A DNA stretch of 64,000 nucleotides from Rhipicephalus microplus (GCF_043290135.1 NC_134703.1:112262005-112326004); one strand, 5' to 3'; positions 47,288 to 59,266 are shown, counted from the first letter of the stretch. The notes: a model not told the origin generated them from the letters alone. Program-made: numbers and translations.

Positions 47288-50200
47288 TCAGTCTCAACAG
47301 CAGCACAAGACACGAGCTCACGCCTGCCCAGATTTTGGCCACTTGACGCCTACTGCTCTTAAAGCTCTATTCCTTGACATCTTTCTTTTTTTCCGCTGAA
47401 GTCTACACTTCGATGAACCACGTCATATTTCCCAAAAATAGATTCGCGAACAATTGTAAATGGCTTAATAATCAAGTCTTTTCATTATGCCAACTTTGCT
47501 TCCGACATAAACAGAAAGAAGACACAATCAGGAATAATTGTAGGAACGAGGAAAGCCGGACGTGTGCCTTGACAGGCATAACCTATTTAGGACGACTCAA
47601 AAATGATAACGCAAGCAGATACGCGCCGCGCCAAAGTGGGGGGGGGGAGAGTGGGGGCTACCATGACGGACAAAGTGGGACGTAACGTGAGTGTGGATGG
47701 GCGACTCCGGAAACTCAAATTTGTCCCGGAAATAAAAGGGCATAAAATTTTGACGAAGCGCGGTGTTCGGAAAACCAGCTTGTGGCCGAAGGACTGAACG
47801 ATAACCACCGTATGCTGCAAAAGCGCGGAAGTGATTCGCACCGTAGAGCACAGAAATGGTGGTTTGGTCTTGCTGCCAGTTTTGTGCATTTGTCTTATTG
47901 GTCTCCTCTGTACGGACCTGTTTTTAACGATCTGTGTTTGTACAGAACGTGAATAGTTCAACTGAATGGTAATCAGAGCGTTTCTTTACTATTTTATAAA
48001 TAGATTCGCGTAAGCAGTCTGTCATCCTTCACATTTTAGCAGTGCTGAGAGAAGAGAGTTTCAGAGAGGGGAGGATTACTTGATTGAGACTGAGTGAAGA
48101 CTGTTGCAATGATAACTACGGATAGCCTATATTGTAGCCTATATTAACATACCATAGTAACACGAAGAGTTAGTGCTATTAGCCATCAAGGTACGCTAAC
48201 CAACATTTAGAATCATTTATGCAGTATCAGCCAGTATAAGTTAGCATTACAAAGAATATGTTCGTAGCTGCTGTTGTTCGCCGTTCCCTGCTTGTTAACA
48301 AATCGCGGAACAAACGCGCATATAATACATTGTGTATTATAAACTTCCCTGCAACAAGACTGTCACATGCACTGCGTTAATTGCGTGTATCATGTGACTT
48401 TACAAGCCATAGTGACCTTACTCAACCAATTCCAACGTACCTAGAGAATCACCAGCCTTTCGTATCTCGACTTCTCCGTACAGACCCATGGTCAGTATGA
48501 CGAAAATACTTCTGACGGGTTGTTAGCTCGGCTTATCTCCACCTGGCTTGCAATGCTTGAAACGCAAGTGATATCTTCAGTTGGGAAGGGCATCCGACGT
48601 GCGACATAATTCGTGTACGCCTTTGCTCTGCAAATATCAACGTCACAAGGCGCTATCTTGTCGACACACTCGTTTCGATGGAGGCGACAGATTTAGCTGC
48701 CGTAAACACCACGCTAAGCGCCGTGACAGCTTGGCGACAACACCTGCGCCAAACGATCTTTAGAGCTCTTCTGCAAACATCGACGCTACCTTGAGTCTGC
48801 AAGAGGCGTGGTTCGCGTTTCAGCCAGCCCACTCTAGCAGAACCACCATCGAGAGTTTCGTTCAAGAGTCTGAAACTTAGTCTTAAACATTGAGCCATAA
48901 ACGTATTGTCCTGATCACAGAATTGGGCCTAATTATTTAAGATGTTAATTGCCATTGCTTGTACGATTTGCCAGGTAAGTGTTAGCACTCTGTTCTGTGG
49001 ACTGCGCGCCCATGTATTAACACACACAAAAAAGGTTATTTTCCTATAGAACTAATGGCGAGATCTAACCCACACAAGCATGCTGTTGTACATATTACAT
49101 ATGACTAGGGGAACATAAAGGGTTTTATTGCAGGTCTAGTGGCTCATTCGTAGTCATTTCCGTAACAAACATTTAGGTACAGATGAATCTCTCTAATATG
49201 TACCATATGAGCTAAGCTTTTGTGTGGCGTTGACGCTCAGCTCCTTATTGCAGTAGCACCACTTCTACCCAAGGAGAAGCCCCCCCCCCTCCTCCTCACA
49301 GAGAACTGCATAGAGCTTAGGCTCTTAAAAAAGGTTCATATCCAAATCTGGACTTCTTTCATTAGACTCACCCTGCTACTTACACTAACAGCTCGGGCCG
49401 CGTTGAGGGAAAGTAGCTAACCTAGAATATATGCTCTTGCGACGCCTTTAGTTACTGGGCAATGATCAAGCCAACCCAGCCAAGTGGTACTCTGCCATCA
49501 AAACCTTCAAGAAGCGAGATCAGCTTTGAACCATTCAGAGAGACCACGATGCGGCGCTCAGACTTAGCCTGCCCGTTCGAACGAGGGAGAAGCCCACTGC
49601 ACGCTAGCGGTGTCTCTCTGGACTAATAATAAAGTTCCACCAACCATCCACATAGTTAAATATAATGAGCATCCTGCGTACGACACTTCGATTTTCCTAT
49701 CCAAGACAAGGGCGTCCGTCGCCTCTACGCTTCGCTTATGGGATCATTATTCCGTTCTCGTCGATTGCTAGTTTGAGTTAGATTCGGTCAACCAAGCCGC
49801 TACTGTAACAGCCCAGACAGATTGGAGAAACTCAAGTAACAGTCTTCAAAGTTAGTTGCTACCGCTTTCATTCAGAGAAATGGGGCCTGCATAATAGGAG
49901 GGTAGTTAGTAAAACAGCTAATCCATTCTAGTTCTAGTTTCCCGTGTGTCCTGGATATTTACGCGCCAAGTCGCACTATTCCTCATTAATGGTGCTGCTT
50001 CGTTACACCACGATGCATGCATTCCTCTGAAACATCGACGTGGGCGCGAGAGTGCAGTAAATATCTTTTTTTTTAGCTTGCGTCTCCCCGAAAGACAACG
50101 ATAACTGTCGCTGATACGAAACGAGGGCGTGAATAATCAGCCTCCGTATAAGCTCGCCAATATGTTATCGGCTCAGAAACACAAGCTGGAGAGAGAAAAT

Positions 50201-52560
50201 TCGCCCTTTTCCAGCACGTTCTCCAATTCCGGTGCATTTTACAGTTGCTGCTTACTGCGCAACCAAGGTATTTACTTTGTAATCAGGCTTCTCGAAACAA
50301 TATTCTCTTAAGGAGAGAATGGCGTGGCAGGGATCTAAGCAAAAATTTTCTTATGGGGGAAGCTGGGAGTCATTATTCGCTCTGTATGCCATCCATTGCG
50401 AAAAGAAATTTCTAGGGAGGGGGAAGGAGGTGTGGGAGAGGGATATACGGGTCGGGTGTGTCAGCCCCTGGCGACGGCACTGTGGCACCGCCTATTGAAC
50501 GTTATATTTGTGTCGGCTGTCACTCGTTAAGCCCACAATTTCTCACATGAATTGCGTTCGAGCCTGTATTCGTACTCTATTTTTAAGTCGCACTGGAGGC
50601 CGTCCTATCGGTAAATCTCGGATGTGTTACCCATGGCTTTAGACCAAAGGGCCGACTTCCTGCTTGACGCAATTCACAGCATATTTTTGTGGCCTTGTTT
50701 CTGAGTTAGGCACTGTTGGGCAACGTCACGTGGCACTGATGGGTTTGAAAACACACTTGTATTTTGTTATCAAATTTGGACGGAGGAGCGGCCAAAGTTT
50801 CTTTACTCCGCATGCAGACATATTGATGCAATCAATGCTTCCCACCCGGTGGCTGGGCATATTCATAAAGACACACGGGAAAACTTTAACGCCAGAATCA
50901 TTTCTCAAATTTGGTTTCTTCTGATCATTGTGTTTGACGTGTTAGCAATTGTGTATGGGCAAATCGTCCTTGCGAGTGAAAAGGTTCCTAAATTCGACCT
51001 TAGTTGTCGTGCTGAAAATAGCGGACAATGGAAACTTCAAAGCGTTTGTTCAGGCATTTTTTTACACCTAGCCTGAACGTAAGTGCATTGAAGTGGTACG
51101 CATGCGTGATACATTTGTGCTTACGCTAGTTTCATACTTATCAACAAATAATAACCGATGTCTTTTTGTCACTCTCTCTATCTTCTCAGGTGGCCCCGAA
51201 GACGCCGTAGGTTGTTTTCTCCACTAAATACAGTATATTGCAGAAAAGCCAGCTTAAAAGTCGGATGTCAAGCCGAAGCTCTGTCCAACAGTTTCTTGCC
51301 ATGCTAACAGGGCTATCAAGAACCAGCTGGAGAGCAGACAAACACGGCACTAAGCTCTGAATGAATAAGGTTAGAAATGCGTCATGCATCCGAGTCCCCC
51401 GAAATGTACAAAAAAAATTACATCATTTTTTATTATATATATTGCGTGGATACCAATTCTGTTTCGTTCAGTATCTTCGATTTGCCAACATCAAGGTGAG
51501 GTGCGTTAGAACGCACTTCGGCGTCACTACTTGGTGTTAGCACACGTTATAGAAGCTTGATTTCAGACTAAACACAATATTATTCTCCGCTTAGGTCATA
51601 AATTGCTAATGACTCAGAAAAAAATGTATTTACTGACACAATATTTATTGACCCGCGAATACAGTTGAAATATTAAGTCGGAAAACAACCCCACCTTCAT
51701 GCTTTCCCAAAAACAATGCTAACTTTTATTTCGTCTAAAATTTTTCTACCTCTGCCATCACTTAGTGTATTAGTATAGCGAACTCCCTTCGTTAGTAATA
51801 AAACATGAGTTACGGAATGAACATATTTCTGACTTTCTTCGTAAATTAGGCATTATTTGTCTGCTCTGCGGTTCTCCAATCAATGACGCTACTTTGACGT
51901 AGTTTGGTGATCACGTCGTTCTATGTCATGTCCACCGGGATATATGTTAATATATACGAGAAACTGCGAACGCCTCCGCAAACACTAACTCAATTTAGTG
52001 GCGTGAAAGATACGCAGTTTCAAAGTTCATGCAGTGATTGAACGACAGCGCAAATTGAAAGTGAAGCACCCAAAACTGCGTTAACGTCTTTAGAACCCAA
52101 GGGAAACCTCACGCGGAGTAGGGCAAGTTGCCACATTTACTTCTTTGTTTCACTGAATATTCAATTATGCACTCGTTTAGTTGTTTCGTATCACCACTCG
52201 TGAAATGTGACCACCCATTTGGCAGGCAGGGCTGAACCTCAGGACCTTAGCATAAACGCTAATGACGACCCAAATTGTTATAGGCAACTTTATTTAAAGT
52301 CAGAAACACTACCTTCCTTTTTGCAATGCTTGTCAATGTCCTACTCACAAACCTTGACTATGCTTTCACTAGCACACGACTTTCCACTTAGGCTGTCATC
52401 GATGCAAATTTTATTCATGCGATTAAAGGCCTTCTTACTTCTTGCTTAGTTTCTTACCATCACAATTCCTATTAGGGTGTTTTAGACAGCCAAGAACACA
52501 AGTGTGCACGACATTATATACGTTCATGAAGTGGTTGCCATATCATAAAGGCCATGACGT
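47288..52560. other. non-coding stretch, no gene recognised
   Basis: About 5 kb with no supportable gene. It includes a 9-bp palindrome (TATAATACA, TTG, TGTATTATA at 48,321-48,341), a two-copy TAGCCTATATT repeat near 48,124-48,147, a G run near 47,637-47,647, and the word AACTTTAACGCCAGAA near 50,884 shared with the left arm of MITE copy B. Confidence 0.4.
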
Positions 52561-52577
52561 CAAAATTCAGTGTTGAT

Positions 52578-52814
52578 TTGATTGATTGCTTTAGTTTAAC
52601 GTCCCAAAACCACTACATAATTATGAGAGACGCCGTAATGGAGGGCTCCAGAAATTCGGACCGCCTTGGGTTCTTTAACAACCACCCAAATCTAAGCACA
52701 CCAGCCTTTAGCATTTTCTCCTCCATCGAAAATGCAGCCGCACAGCCGGGATTCGATCACGCGACCTGCGGGTCAGCAGCCAAGTACCTTAGCTACTAGA
52801 CCACCGCGCCAGGG
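52578..52814 (-). mobile_element. full-length Ruka-like SINE, diverged
   Basis: Complete from tail (TTGATTGATTGCTTTAG) to head (CTAGACCACCGCG), with many substitutions. Flanks match at 16 of 17 bases (52,561-52,577 and 52,815-52,831, sharing ATTCAGTGTTGAT). The mutated B box (GATTCGATCACG on the plus strand) suggests an inactive copy. Confidence 0.92.
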
Positions 52815-52920
52815 CAAGATTCAGTGTTGATGGGACCATTTTGGCGTCTGAATTTTCTGAATTAGACGTCATCCACTGAAATGTACGCATTCAGTCCCCC
52901 CCCCCTTTACTACACTCCAT
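52815..52920. other. short spacer with a C run
   Basis: A run of about 11 C at 52,896-52,906 precedes the next SINE. Confidence 0.5.
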
Positions 52921-52931
52921 CACTCCATCAC

Positions 52932-53175
52932 CGCCCCGCCGCGGTGGTCTACTGGCTAAGGTACTCGGCTGCTGACCCGCAGGTCGCGGGTTCGAATCCC
53001 AGCTGCGGCGGCTGCATTTTCAATGGAGGCGGAAATGTTGTAGGCCCGTGTGCTCAGATTTGGGTGCACGTTGAAGAACCCCAGGTGGTCGAAATTGCCG
53101 GGGCCCTTAACTACGGCGTCTCTCATAATCAAATGGTGGTTTTGGGACGTTAAACCCCCCATATCAACCAACCTA
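52932..53175 (+). mobile_element. full-length Ruka-like SINE with intact Pol III promoter
   Basis: The best-preserved copy. The head has an A box (TGGTCTACTGG at 52,945-52,955) and a perfect B box (GGTTCGAATCC at 52,989-52,999), spaced as in tRNA genes. The body and the tail (TTTTGGGACGTTAAACC, then CATATCAACCA) are complete. The 11-mer CACTCCATCAC flanks it on both sides (52,921-52,931; 53,176-53,186). It could be transcribed by RNA polymerase III. Confidence 0.96.
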
Positions 53176-53218
53176 CACTCCATCACTACCCTCAAGCTGT
53201 ATAATGTATTTAGCAAAA

Positions 53219-53290
53219 TAGCCATTTGGGCTAGTGGGTAATGGTTCATTGCAAATGCGAACAAATGGCGTGCAGTGTGGAACAGAGACC
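53219..53290 (+). mobile_element. possible decayed relative of the fold-back element
   Basis: GCCATTTGGGCTAGTGGGTA followed by AATGCGAACAAATGGCG recalls the left part of the fold-back copies (GGCAGCTTGGGCTAGTTGGT, then GCGCGAGAACA). The match is short and the palindrome is absent. Confidence 0.25.
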
Positions 53291-53967
53291 TGATTAGACC
53301 ACGTACGCGTGTATGATCTTGCTAAAAACGCGCCATCTCAGAGTAATGCCCGGGAGGCGATACTGTTCCTTCAAAACTAGCCTAAACCAAATGACAGCCT
53401 TAATTTGTCACGTTACTTATAGTTGCATTTTTTTCATTTTCATTTATTTGCATACGAAAGTGCAAACAGTGGCTTCGCTTCTTAATATTCGTAATGACCA
53501 TCACAAGCTTGAAAGCCAATACTGGAGTGAAGTAGAGGGGAAGGCGGGGGGAAGGGGGGGCTGTATTGCCTCAGTTAAATTAACACAGATTAACAAAATT
53601 ACTACCGAGCTTCATTTCAAATTACTCTAACTTGCTTCATTTCACACTTTTACAACCCGTTGAGTGATCGCCATGACAAAATACTCGAGGCGAATTTCGA
53701 ACAAAGTCCGGTTAGTCCACGCTTAACTAAGTCGGGCTGAACACCGGTTGTCACCGGTTCTGATCTTCATGATTGCCTGAATTTCAAAGAAAACGCGATC
53801 ACGCATCAAAAACGAGCCCACCGATTACAAAATCTCATAGGAAGGAAAATAAGAAAAAAAACAGAAACAATGCTGGCTCAAAAATTGCCAGACTCACGCC
53901 CCCAAGGAGGTAGGTCATTGAGCAAAAGGGGCGACTTCGTCAATACGCCCCCCCCCCAATTCCTTAG

Positions 53968-53969
<2 letters not shown>
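53291..53969. other. non-coding stretch, no gene recognised
   Basis: G-rich run near 53,540-53,560 and C-rich run near 53,947-53,957. Nothing else identified. Confidence 0.45.

Positions 53970-54019
<50 letters not shown>
53970..54019. repeat. (AT)n microsatellite
   Basis: About 25 AT units. Confidence 0.98.
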
Positions 54020-54022
<3 letters not shown>

Positions 54023-54184
54023 GAAAGAAGTGTATACCTAAGGGCTCGTTTTTCCGTGTTTTAACAGAATATTAGTGGATGAAAAAAATAACCATCCACT
54101 TTACTTTCTTCTTATTTACATTCCATTGGTTCCAATAAACTTCCCCTGTACATTCGTTGGCATTACTGTCTGTTAGATCTCATT
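54020..54184. mobile_element. short element lying between two (AT)n tracts (candidate)
   Basis: About 165 bp bounded on both sides by AT-dinucleotide tracts, beginning AGGGAAAGAAGTGTATACC and containing a small inverted repeat (GTGGATG ... CATCCAC, about 54,074-54,098). The arrangement suggests an element that inserts into TA tracts or carries them at its ends. I recognise the start as similar to repeats seen often in tick sequences, from memory only. Confidence 0.4.
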
Positions 54185-54210
54185 AATATATATATATATA
54201 TATATATATA
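54185..54210. repeat. (TA)n microsatellite
   Basis: About 13 TA units, on the far side of the candidate element. Confidence 0.97.
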
Positions 54211-54219
54211 CTATTCTAC

Positions 54220-54690
54220 AAGTACGGCACACGAGAGCGTCATGAACAGACGCCGAGCTGCTGCCTCGAAACGCGCGTGCGACTCTCCAGACGAGATCCA
54301 ACAAAGCGGCTTCGCTCGAGAAAGGTCGAAAGGCGAAGCACGAACTCGGCGCAAGAAGGGCGCGGGATGCCCGCACTACGCCGAGGTTGCGCCTGGTGCG
54401 AGCGAGTCTGCGCGCACGGATAGTGCGAGTGGTGCAAACGAAGCGACGAAAGAGTGCGACCACGAAGCCGTACGGCGCGGGAGCTGCCCTCCCGCTGAGA
54501 TCCGATCGTGACGGGACGTTTCGGCCTGAGCGCCGGCGGCGCTTCGTTCTTTCGTGCCTTTTTCCTCGTGACCTACTCGTCGCTGCTTCTTTCTCTTCTC
54601 GACGCCGAGCAACGCTAAGGTAGGACGACGCCCGAGCGACTTCTACGCGCGCTGGCGTCGCCAACCAGACGATCCCGCGTTTGTGTGAAG
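54220..54690. other. CpG-rich block, possible promoter or first exon
   Basis: Dense CpG with open frames on both strands. On the plus strand a donor-like word (GCTAAGGTAGGACG, near 54,613) could end a non-coding first exon. No TATA box, domain or supported start codon. Confidence 0.25.
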
Positions 54691-55650
54691 AGACAGAAAA
54701 GAAAATAATTACTCGACCCGTCCTTCATCTCGCACATACTGCCCGCATGTATGCGTCTGAAAAAGCGTTCCCAATCGTCGATGGAATGTCATTAAGCCGA
54801 TCGCCTCAATGCAAGCTGGGACGAAGGTAACTGAAAGGCGGCACCTGTTTTGATCGTTCTGTGGAGTTGTTGTCACGCGCGGTCGTAAAGAAATCAGGGT
54901 TCGTGCCTGGTTGCTACACGTCCCGTAATTGGAGTCTCCAGTCGCGGCTTAGCGAGTACCTTTTGTGCGCCTTCTGATTCAGTGCTTGTAGAAATCAACG
55001 ACGGGTTCCTTTTTGGAGCGAAAGCTGTTCCCAACAAGGGTCGCCTGCGCCGTTTCCGCCGCCGCCACCGTTCGCGTTCGTAATTACGCGAATTCAGAAG
55101 AAAAGATTTCAGAATAAAAAAAAGGCCGAGGTCCCGATGATATTTAACACGGGTTCTCTGCATGACTGCATGCCCAGTATTTTCCACTACAGAGCCACGC
55201 CGGTTCTTCAAACGCATTTGCAAACTGTCCTAAGGCAGGCTTGAGGTCGGGAAAAGAATCGCGTTAATATGAGTAATAAAGCGTTTTAAAACAGCAAAGA
55301 AACAACTGGGCGTCCAACAAGGCGAATTGCGCAACGAGTGGGCCATCTAATACGTCAATCCATTCCAAAATCTTCAGTCATAATTCTTCATATTTGTCAG
55401 CCACAGCATAAAAAATTGCACAAAATATTTGTGCAAGTATGCAGCGGGTACTGTGCTTTTACGAAGAATGCCAAGAATTGAACAGTGAATGCCTCTCTAC
55501 TACATAAAAATCATGATGAATAAGGGCGTAGTAGGTACCCTGCAAGTGTGCTTGTAGTACTTCCCAAAACAATGTTTAAAAAAGGCTCTGAAAAGCCCCT
55601 CTACCGAATTTCGCTGTGGCTATGTTGCCTGTTTCATGCTGGCTGGCCGG
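54691..55650. other. non-coding stretch, no gene recognised
   Basis: Nothing identified. Confidence 0.45.
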
Positions 55651-55651
55651 T

Positions 55652-55743
<92 letters not shown>
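55652..55743. repeat. (TTG)n microsatellite
   Basis: About 30 TTG units, giving artificial poly-Leu, poly-Cys and poly-Asn frames. Confidence 0.99.
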
Positions 55744-55745
<2 letters not shown>

Positions 55746-56237
55746 GTAAAGATATAGCGCTCTGTACGCGAGACACCAGAATTATCGTACATGAGTTAGC
55801 TAACATCAAGCTGCGCTCCCCGCAAATAACTGCACATTCTGAAAACTATCGCATCCGCAATTTTTTTAGCAACACATTTCTGTGAACTTAAGAAAATGAA
55901 TTACAAATTCAGCAAATCTCTACGCCTTGTAAGGAAACAATGCAGCTTTTTGCAATGAAAGCCTACAGCACACTTCGTGAGCCCTCAAGCTCTGTCGATG
56001 CTTGGCGCAGCGCGATCAGCACAAAATGCACTGAGATGAGCACTGTGCAGGACTCATTCACCCAAACTTTCTCCAAGTTGAAAGCGGTGCCACAAGTAAC
56101 AAGTAGAGAACACCGAAAATGCAGTTGCAATTACACAGTGAGGGTGCTTTTTAATGAGGCACACTGTACATGTAACACACGAATATCAATTCTGTCCATG
56201 GCCTAATTTGAACAAGGCATCAGAGCCACAAAGAGTC
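55744..56237. other. non-coding stretch, no gene recognised
   Basis: Nothing identified. Confidence 0.4.
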
Positions 56238-56251
56238 TTGGTATGCAGTCA

Positions 56252-56419
56252 CTGATTGATATGTGGGGTTTAACGCCCCAAAACCACGAAATGATTATGA
56301 GAGACACCGGGGTGGAGGGCTCCGGAAATTTCGACCACCTGCGGTTCTTTAATGTGCACCCAAATCCGAGCACACCGGCCTACAGCATTTTCGCCTCCAT
56401 CGAAAAGGCGGCTGCCACA
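56252..56419 (-). mobile_element. 5'-truncated Ruka-like SINE
   Basis: Runs from the tail (CTGATTGATATGTGGGG region) to GGCGGCTGCCACA and stops before the tRNA head. Flanks TTGGTATGCAGTCA (56,238-56,251) and TTGGTATGTAATCA (56,420-56,433) match at 12 of 14 bases, both differences being transitions, as expected for an aged TSD. Confidence 0.88.
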
Positions 56420-56433
56420 TTGGTATGTAATCA

Positions 56434-57340
56434 AATAATGTTCGCGCGGTTTTCACGTTAATTCAGCCTAAAAACTCTTCCGTATAGACGTTTCGTCCCT
56501 CTCAATTTTTTTTTCTTTTTAAGACAGAATGTTGCCTACGTAGTTCATGTTGAGTACGTATAAATGTCGATTTAGGCAATGCTTTCAATCACAAGTGAAT
56601 CATGAATAAATAAATTAGGTAATGCATGCACATTTATTATTCTAGGTCTTTCAGAGTGACTCTTAATCGAGGTGTAATTGGGCGAATATGCACGTTGCCA
56701 AAACTTAGGCGCTGTTTCGTTCTATGCTGACAGTTCGTGCGAAATAATTTTAAGCATAACAATAGTTTTCTCTCTCTCTCTATCTTTCCGGCTTACATAG
56801 AATTTTTTTTCACTAGCGCCGACTACTCATATCTCAAGCTCCCCATTAAGTGTTTCCGCAGCTCAGCGATTAGTTTATAAGAAACCAATCACCGGTTGGA
56901 CTGAATTTGGATCCCTCACTGCGCAGTAACGTGCCAACGTGGTTAACTACTTAGTGCATTGTAATCATGAACAATTGTGCTTCCTTACATACCAACCTAA
57001 GTAGCTATCTTACTAAACAGTCAAGTGGTGCTTCATCATTTGCACAGATTCGGTGAACGAGACGCTTTCACTGTGGTCTGAGAGTTCCTGGGCGGAAGTG
57101 CACTTCCCACTTCCTTTCAACCTTCCACTCGCATGTGGCAATTCGAGCACTCGCTCTCAGTACGTGTCGAAGCTAATCGAAATGGGGAATTTGAAAAGCA
57201 GCGGTTGTGCCCTAAGAGTTCTTATACAAAAGTACTTTTTCTCGGGTGAAGGGGAGCCCAAGTTTGCCGAATATCTTACTTTTGGAGGAATTCTTAAAGC
57301 ACGAAAAAAAAGGACAGAGAAAAAGGGCAGACTGTTAATT
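56434..57340. other. non-coding stretch, no gene recognised
   Basis: A short (TC)n run at about 56,768-56,781. Nothing else identified. Confidence 0.45.
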
Positions 57341-57354
57341 GACGATAGAAGCTG

Positions 57355-57590
57355 ATAGATATGTGGGGTCTAACGTTTCAAAACCACCATGCGATTATGA
57401 GAGACGCTGTAGTGGAGGGCTCCGGAAATTTTCACCACCTGGGGTTCTTAAAGCGCACCGATATCTGAGCACACGGGCCTACAACATTTCCGCCTCCATC
57501 GGAAATGCAGCCGCCCCAGCCGGGAATCGATAACGTGACCAGCGGGTCAGCAGCCGAGTACCGTAGCCACTAGACCACCACGGTGTGGCT
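57355..57590 (-). mobile_element. full-length Ruka-like SINE, aged
   Basis: Complete from tail (ATAGATATGTGGGG) to head (CCACTAGACCACCACGG). The B box (GGGAATCGATAACG on the plus strand) is mutated. Flanking 14-mers at 57,341-57,354 and 57,591-57,604 match at 11 positions, all three differences being transitions, which suggests an old TSD. Confidence 0.88.
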
Positions 57591-57604
57591 GACGGCGGAA
57601 GCTG

Positions 57605-58240
57605 GAAAACAAGTAAACTTCGAAGCATACGAAATGCTGCGAAAGATACGTATCAAACATTCCATCACAAAAGCTGTCCATTCAAAAAGTATAACTTATA
57701 TATAGATTAGATCTAAGTTATCCTTTAATAACGGACAGTATAGACACGTGTTATGCTTTTTTTTTTGCCGGACAACTAAGGCGATGACAAGTTTAACGCC
57801 ACTTTTAACGCACCTGCGCATGCCTTCAGGTTATAGAAGCACAACTCAGATCAATATACGCAGATTTGAGTAATGTTTTTCAATGTACAGCTCACGCGAT
57901 GGCGTCTTTGACGTCACTCTTTCATTCAATTGCCCTATTGAAAAACGTTAGCTCGTATTCCGGCTTTCATCATCAGTTAAATGGCAGCTTGTTCGTGCTT
58001 CGCAGTCCCTCTTCTCAGACATTTCTTTATGTGTCAATCATTCCGCCAGATAGATGTTTAGCAAACTTAGATATTATATCCATATTGAAACGTTCCGTAT
58101 GCCGTTCGAATAGTTCTATAAATGTTATCTTATGGAAATCATATATTTTTCGCAAGGATTTAACGGAGACATACGGAATTATTAAAATGGCACACAGAAC
58201 GTTTCAGTATGGCACAATCAAGGCACTTCCAGTCTATCGT
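57605..58240. other. non-coding stretch, no gene recognised
   Basis: A plus-strand frame of 165 codons starts at 57,866 and runs into the next CpG-rich block. It has no recognised domain and is not called. Confidence 0.35.
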
Positions 58241-58640
58241 GCCGTATGCGAAGGCCAGAGTTCCAAGCGCGCCAACGCATTCACGAATCTTCATCGCCGA
58301 CTAGCCGTCCCCATCTGGCCGGGGCGATGCCCAAGAGCCGACGGCCGGCTCGATCACCTGTGACGTTACGCTTGGCCTCGTCATTTCCGGTTGAGCGTCC
58401 GGCGAGGCAACCCTGCGAGCGGCACACCACCACGCCGGCGCAGATTACCATCGCGTGCACTTTTGTTTTCTCCTTTCAAGATGGCAGATCAAGCGAGACA
58501 CAACAAGCGGCCGGGGCGAGGAAGGAGAGACCGCGCAGGGTCAATCGTTACGCTGGAACTATTTTTGCAGCGGCCCCCTACTCCTTCCAGATTGCCTTTA
58601 CTGTTCGTACAGGCATTCACTGATGAGAGATAGCACGATC
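58241..58640 (+). other. CpG-rich block with a possible promoter and start codon
   Basis: CpG-rich DNA containing CATTTCCGGTTG, which resembles an ETS-type promoter site. A pyrimidine-rich stretch then leads to TTTCAAGATGGCAGATCAAG, an ATG in good context at 58,482. The frame reads about 50 codons, basic at first (NKRPGRGRRDR), and ends at 58,630 or splices earlier. No domain or clear donor, so this is a candidate first exon only. Confidence 0.25.
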
Positions 58641-58928
58641 TGCCGCTTTAGCTACGGCTGAAGGGCACCACACGCGTCTTCAGTGCAAGCCACAGCGTAA
58701 AACGAGTGATCACAAAGCAATAAAAAAGGATAAGAGAGCAAAATTACACTCAATTAAAAATTTTTCGTGTTTTGCTATCTCAAGTGTACTATCAGGAGGT
58801 CAACAGCGATTGACTTCGATGTCAAGGGGAAGAGATTCTAAACTTTTTTAGGTTTTTTTACGGAGGTTCCCTATACAGATGTTCATTTATTAAGCCTATA
58901 GACCTTAGTTCACCGTCTGCGCAAGTGA

Positions 58929-59253
58929 CACACAGCGATGCCAGCTCCGGATGGTTTTGAATCGACTTGACCCCGGACCATTTTGTGTGCAGAAGATACT
59001 AGGACCTTGGGCATCTGCCTCAGTTGCGCAAAAAGCAACTAAAGCACTGCTACTTTACCTTAAGTCAACAAACCTGAGCGACCGCCTGTAGACTGTGTGT
59101 GCTCCCCGAGTGTGCTCGTGATTGTGTGTACCTTCTCATCTTTCTGCAACCTCTTTTCTCCCCTTTATCCCTTCCCCAGTGCAGGGTAGCAAACCGGATG
59201 TGCGTCTGGTTAACCTCCCTGCCTTTCCTTGCATCTTTATCTCTCTCTCTCTC
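58929..59253 (+). mobile_element. 5'-truncated LINE with 13-bp TSD
   Basis: A 325-bp insertion bounded by the identical 13-mer TCTGCGCAAGTGA (58,916-58,928; 59,254-59,266). It contains the last 52 or so codons of a LINE ORF2, the stop TAG at 59,089-59,091, a 3' UTR with the block GCAGGGTAGCAAACCGGATG and CTGGTTAACCTCCCTGCC, and a (TC)n tail. It is clearly related to the intact element at 36,060 but from another family member, as the ORF2 C-terminus differs. Confidence 0.93.
58936..59091 (+). pseudogene. C-terminal remnant of a LINE ORF2
   Basis: An uninterrupted frame ending in a short Lys- and Leu-rich C-terminus (ATKALLLYLKSTNLSDRL, then stop). It parallels the C-terminus of the intact ORF2 (SVKALLNFLRGSGLLYRL). 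The rest of ORF2 was never copied. It is not functional. Confidence 0.85.
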
Positions 59254-59266
59254 TCTGCGCAAGTGA

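Noticed and set aside
52945..52999. A genuine tRNA gene at the A and B boxes
   Set aside because: The acceptor stem does not close and the sequence continues into the SINE body; it is a SINE head.
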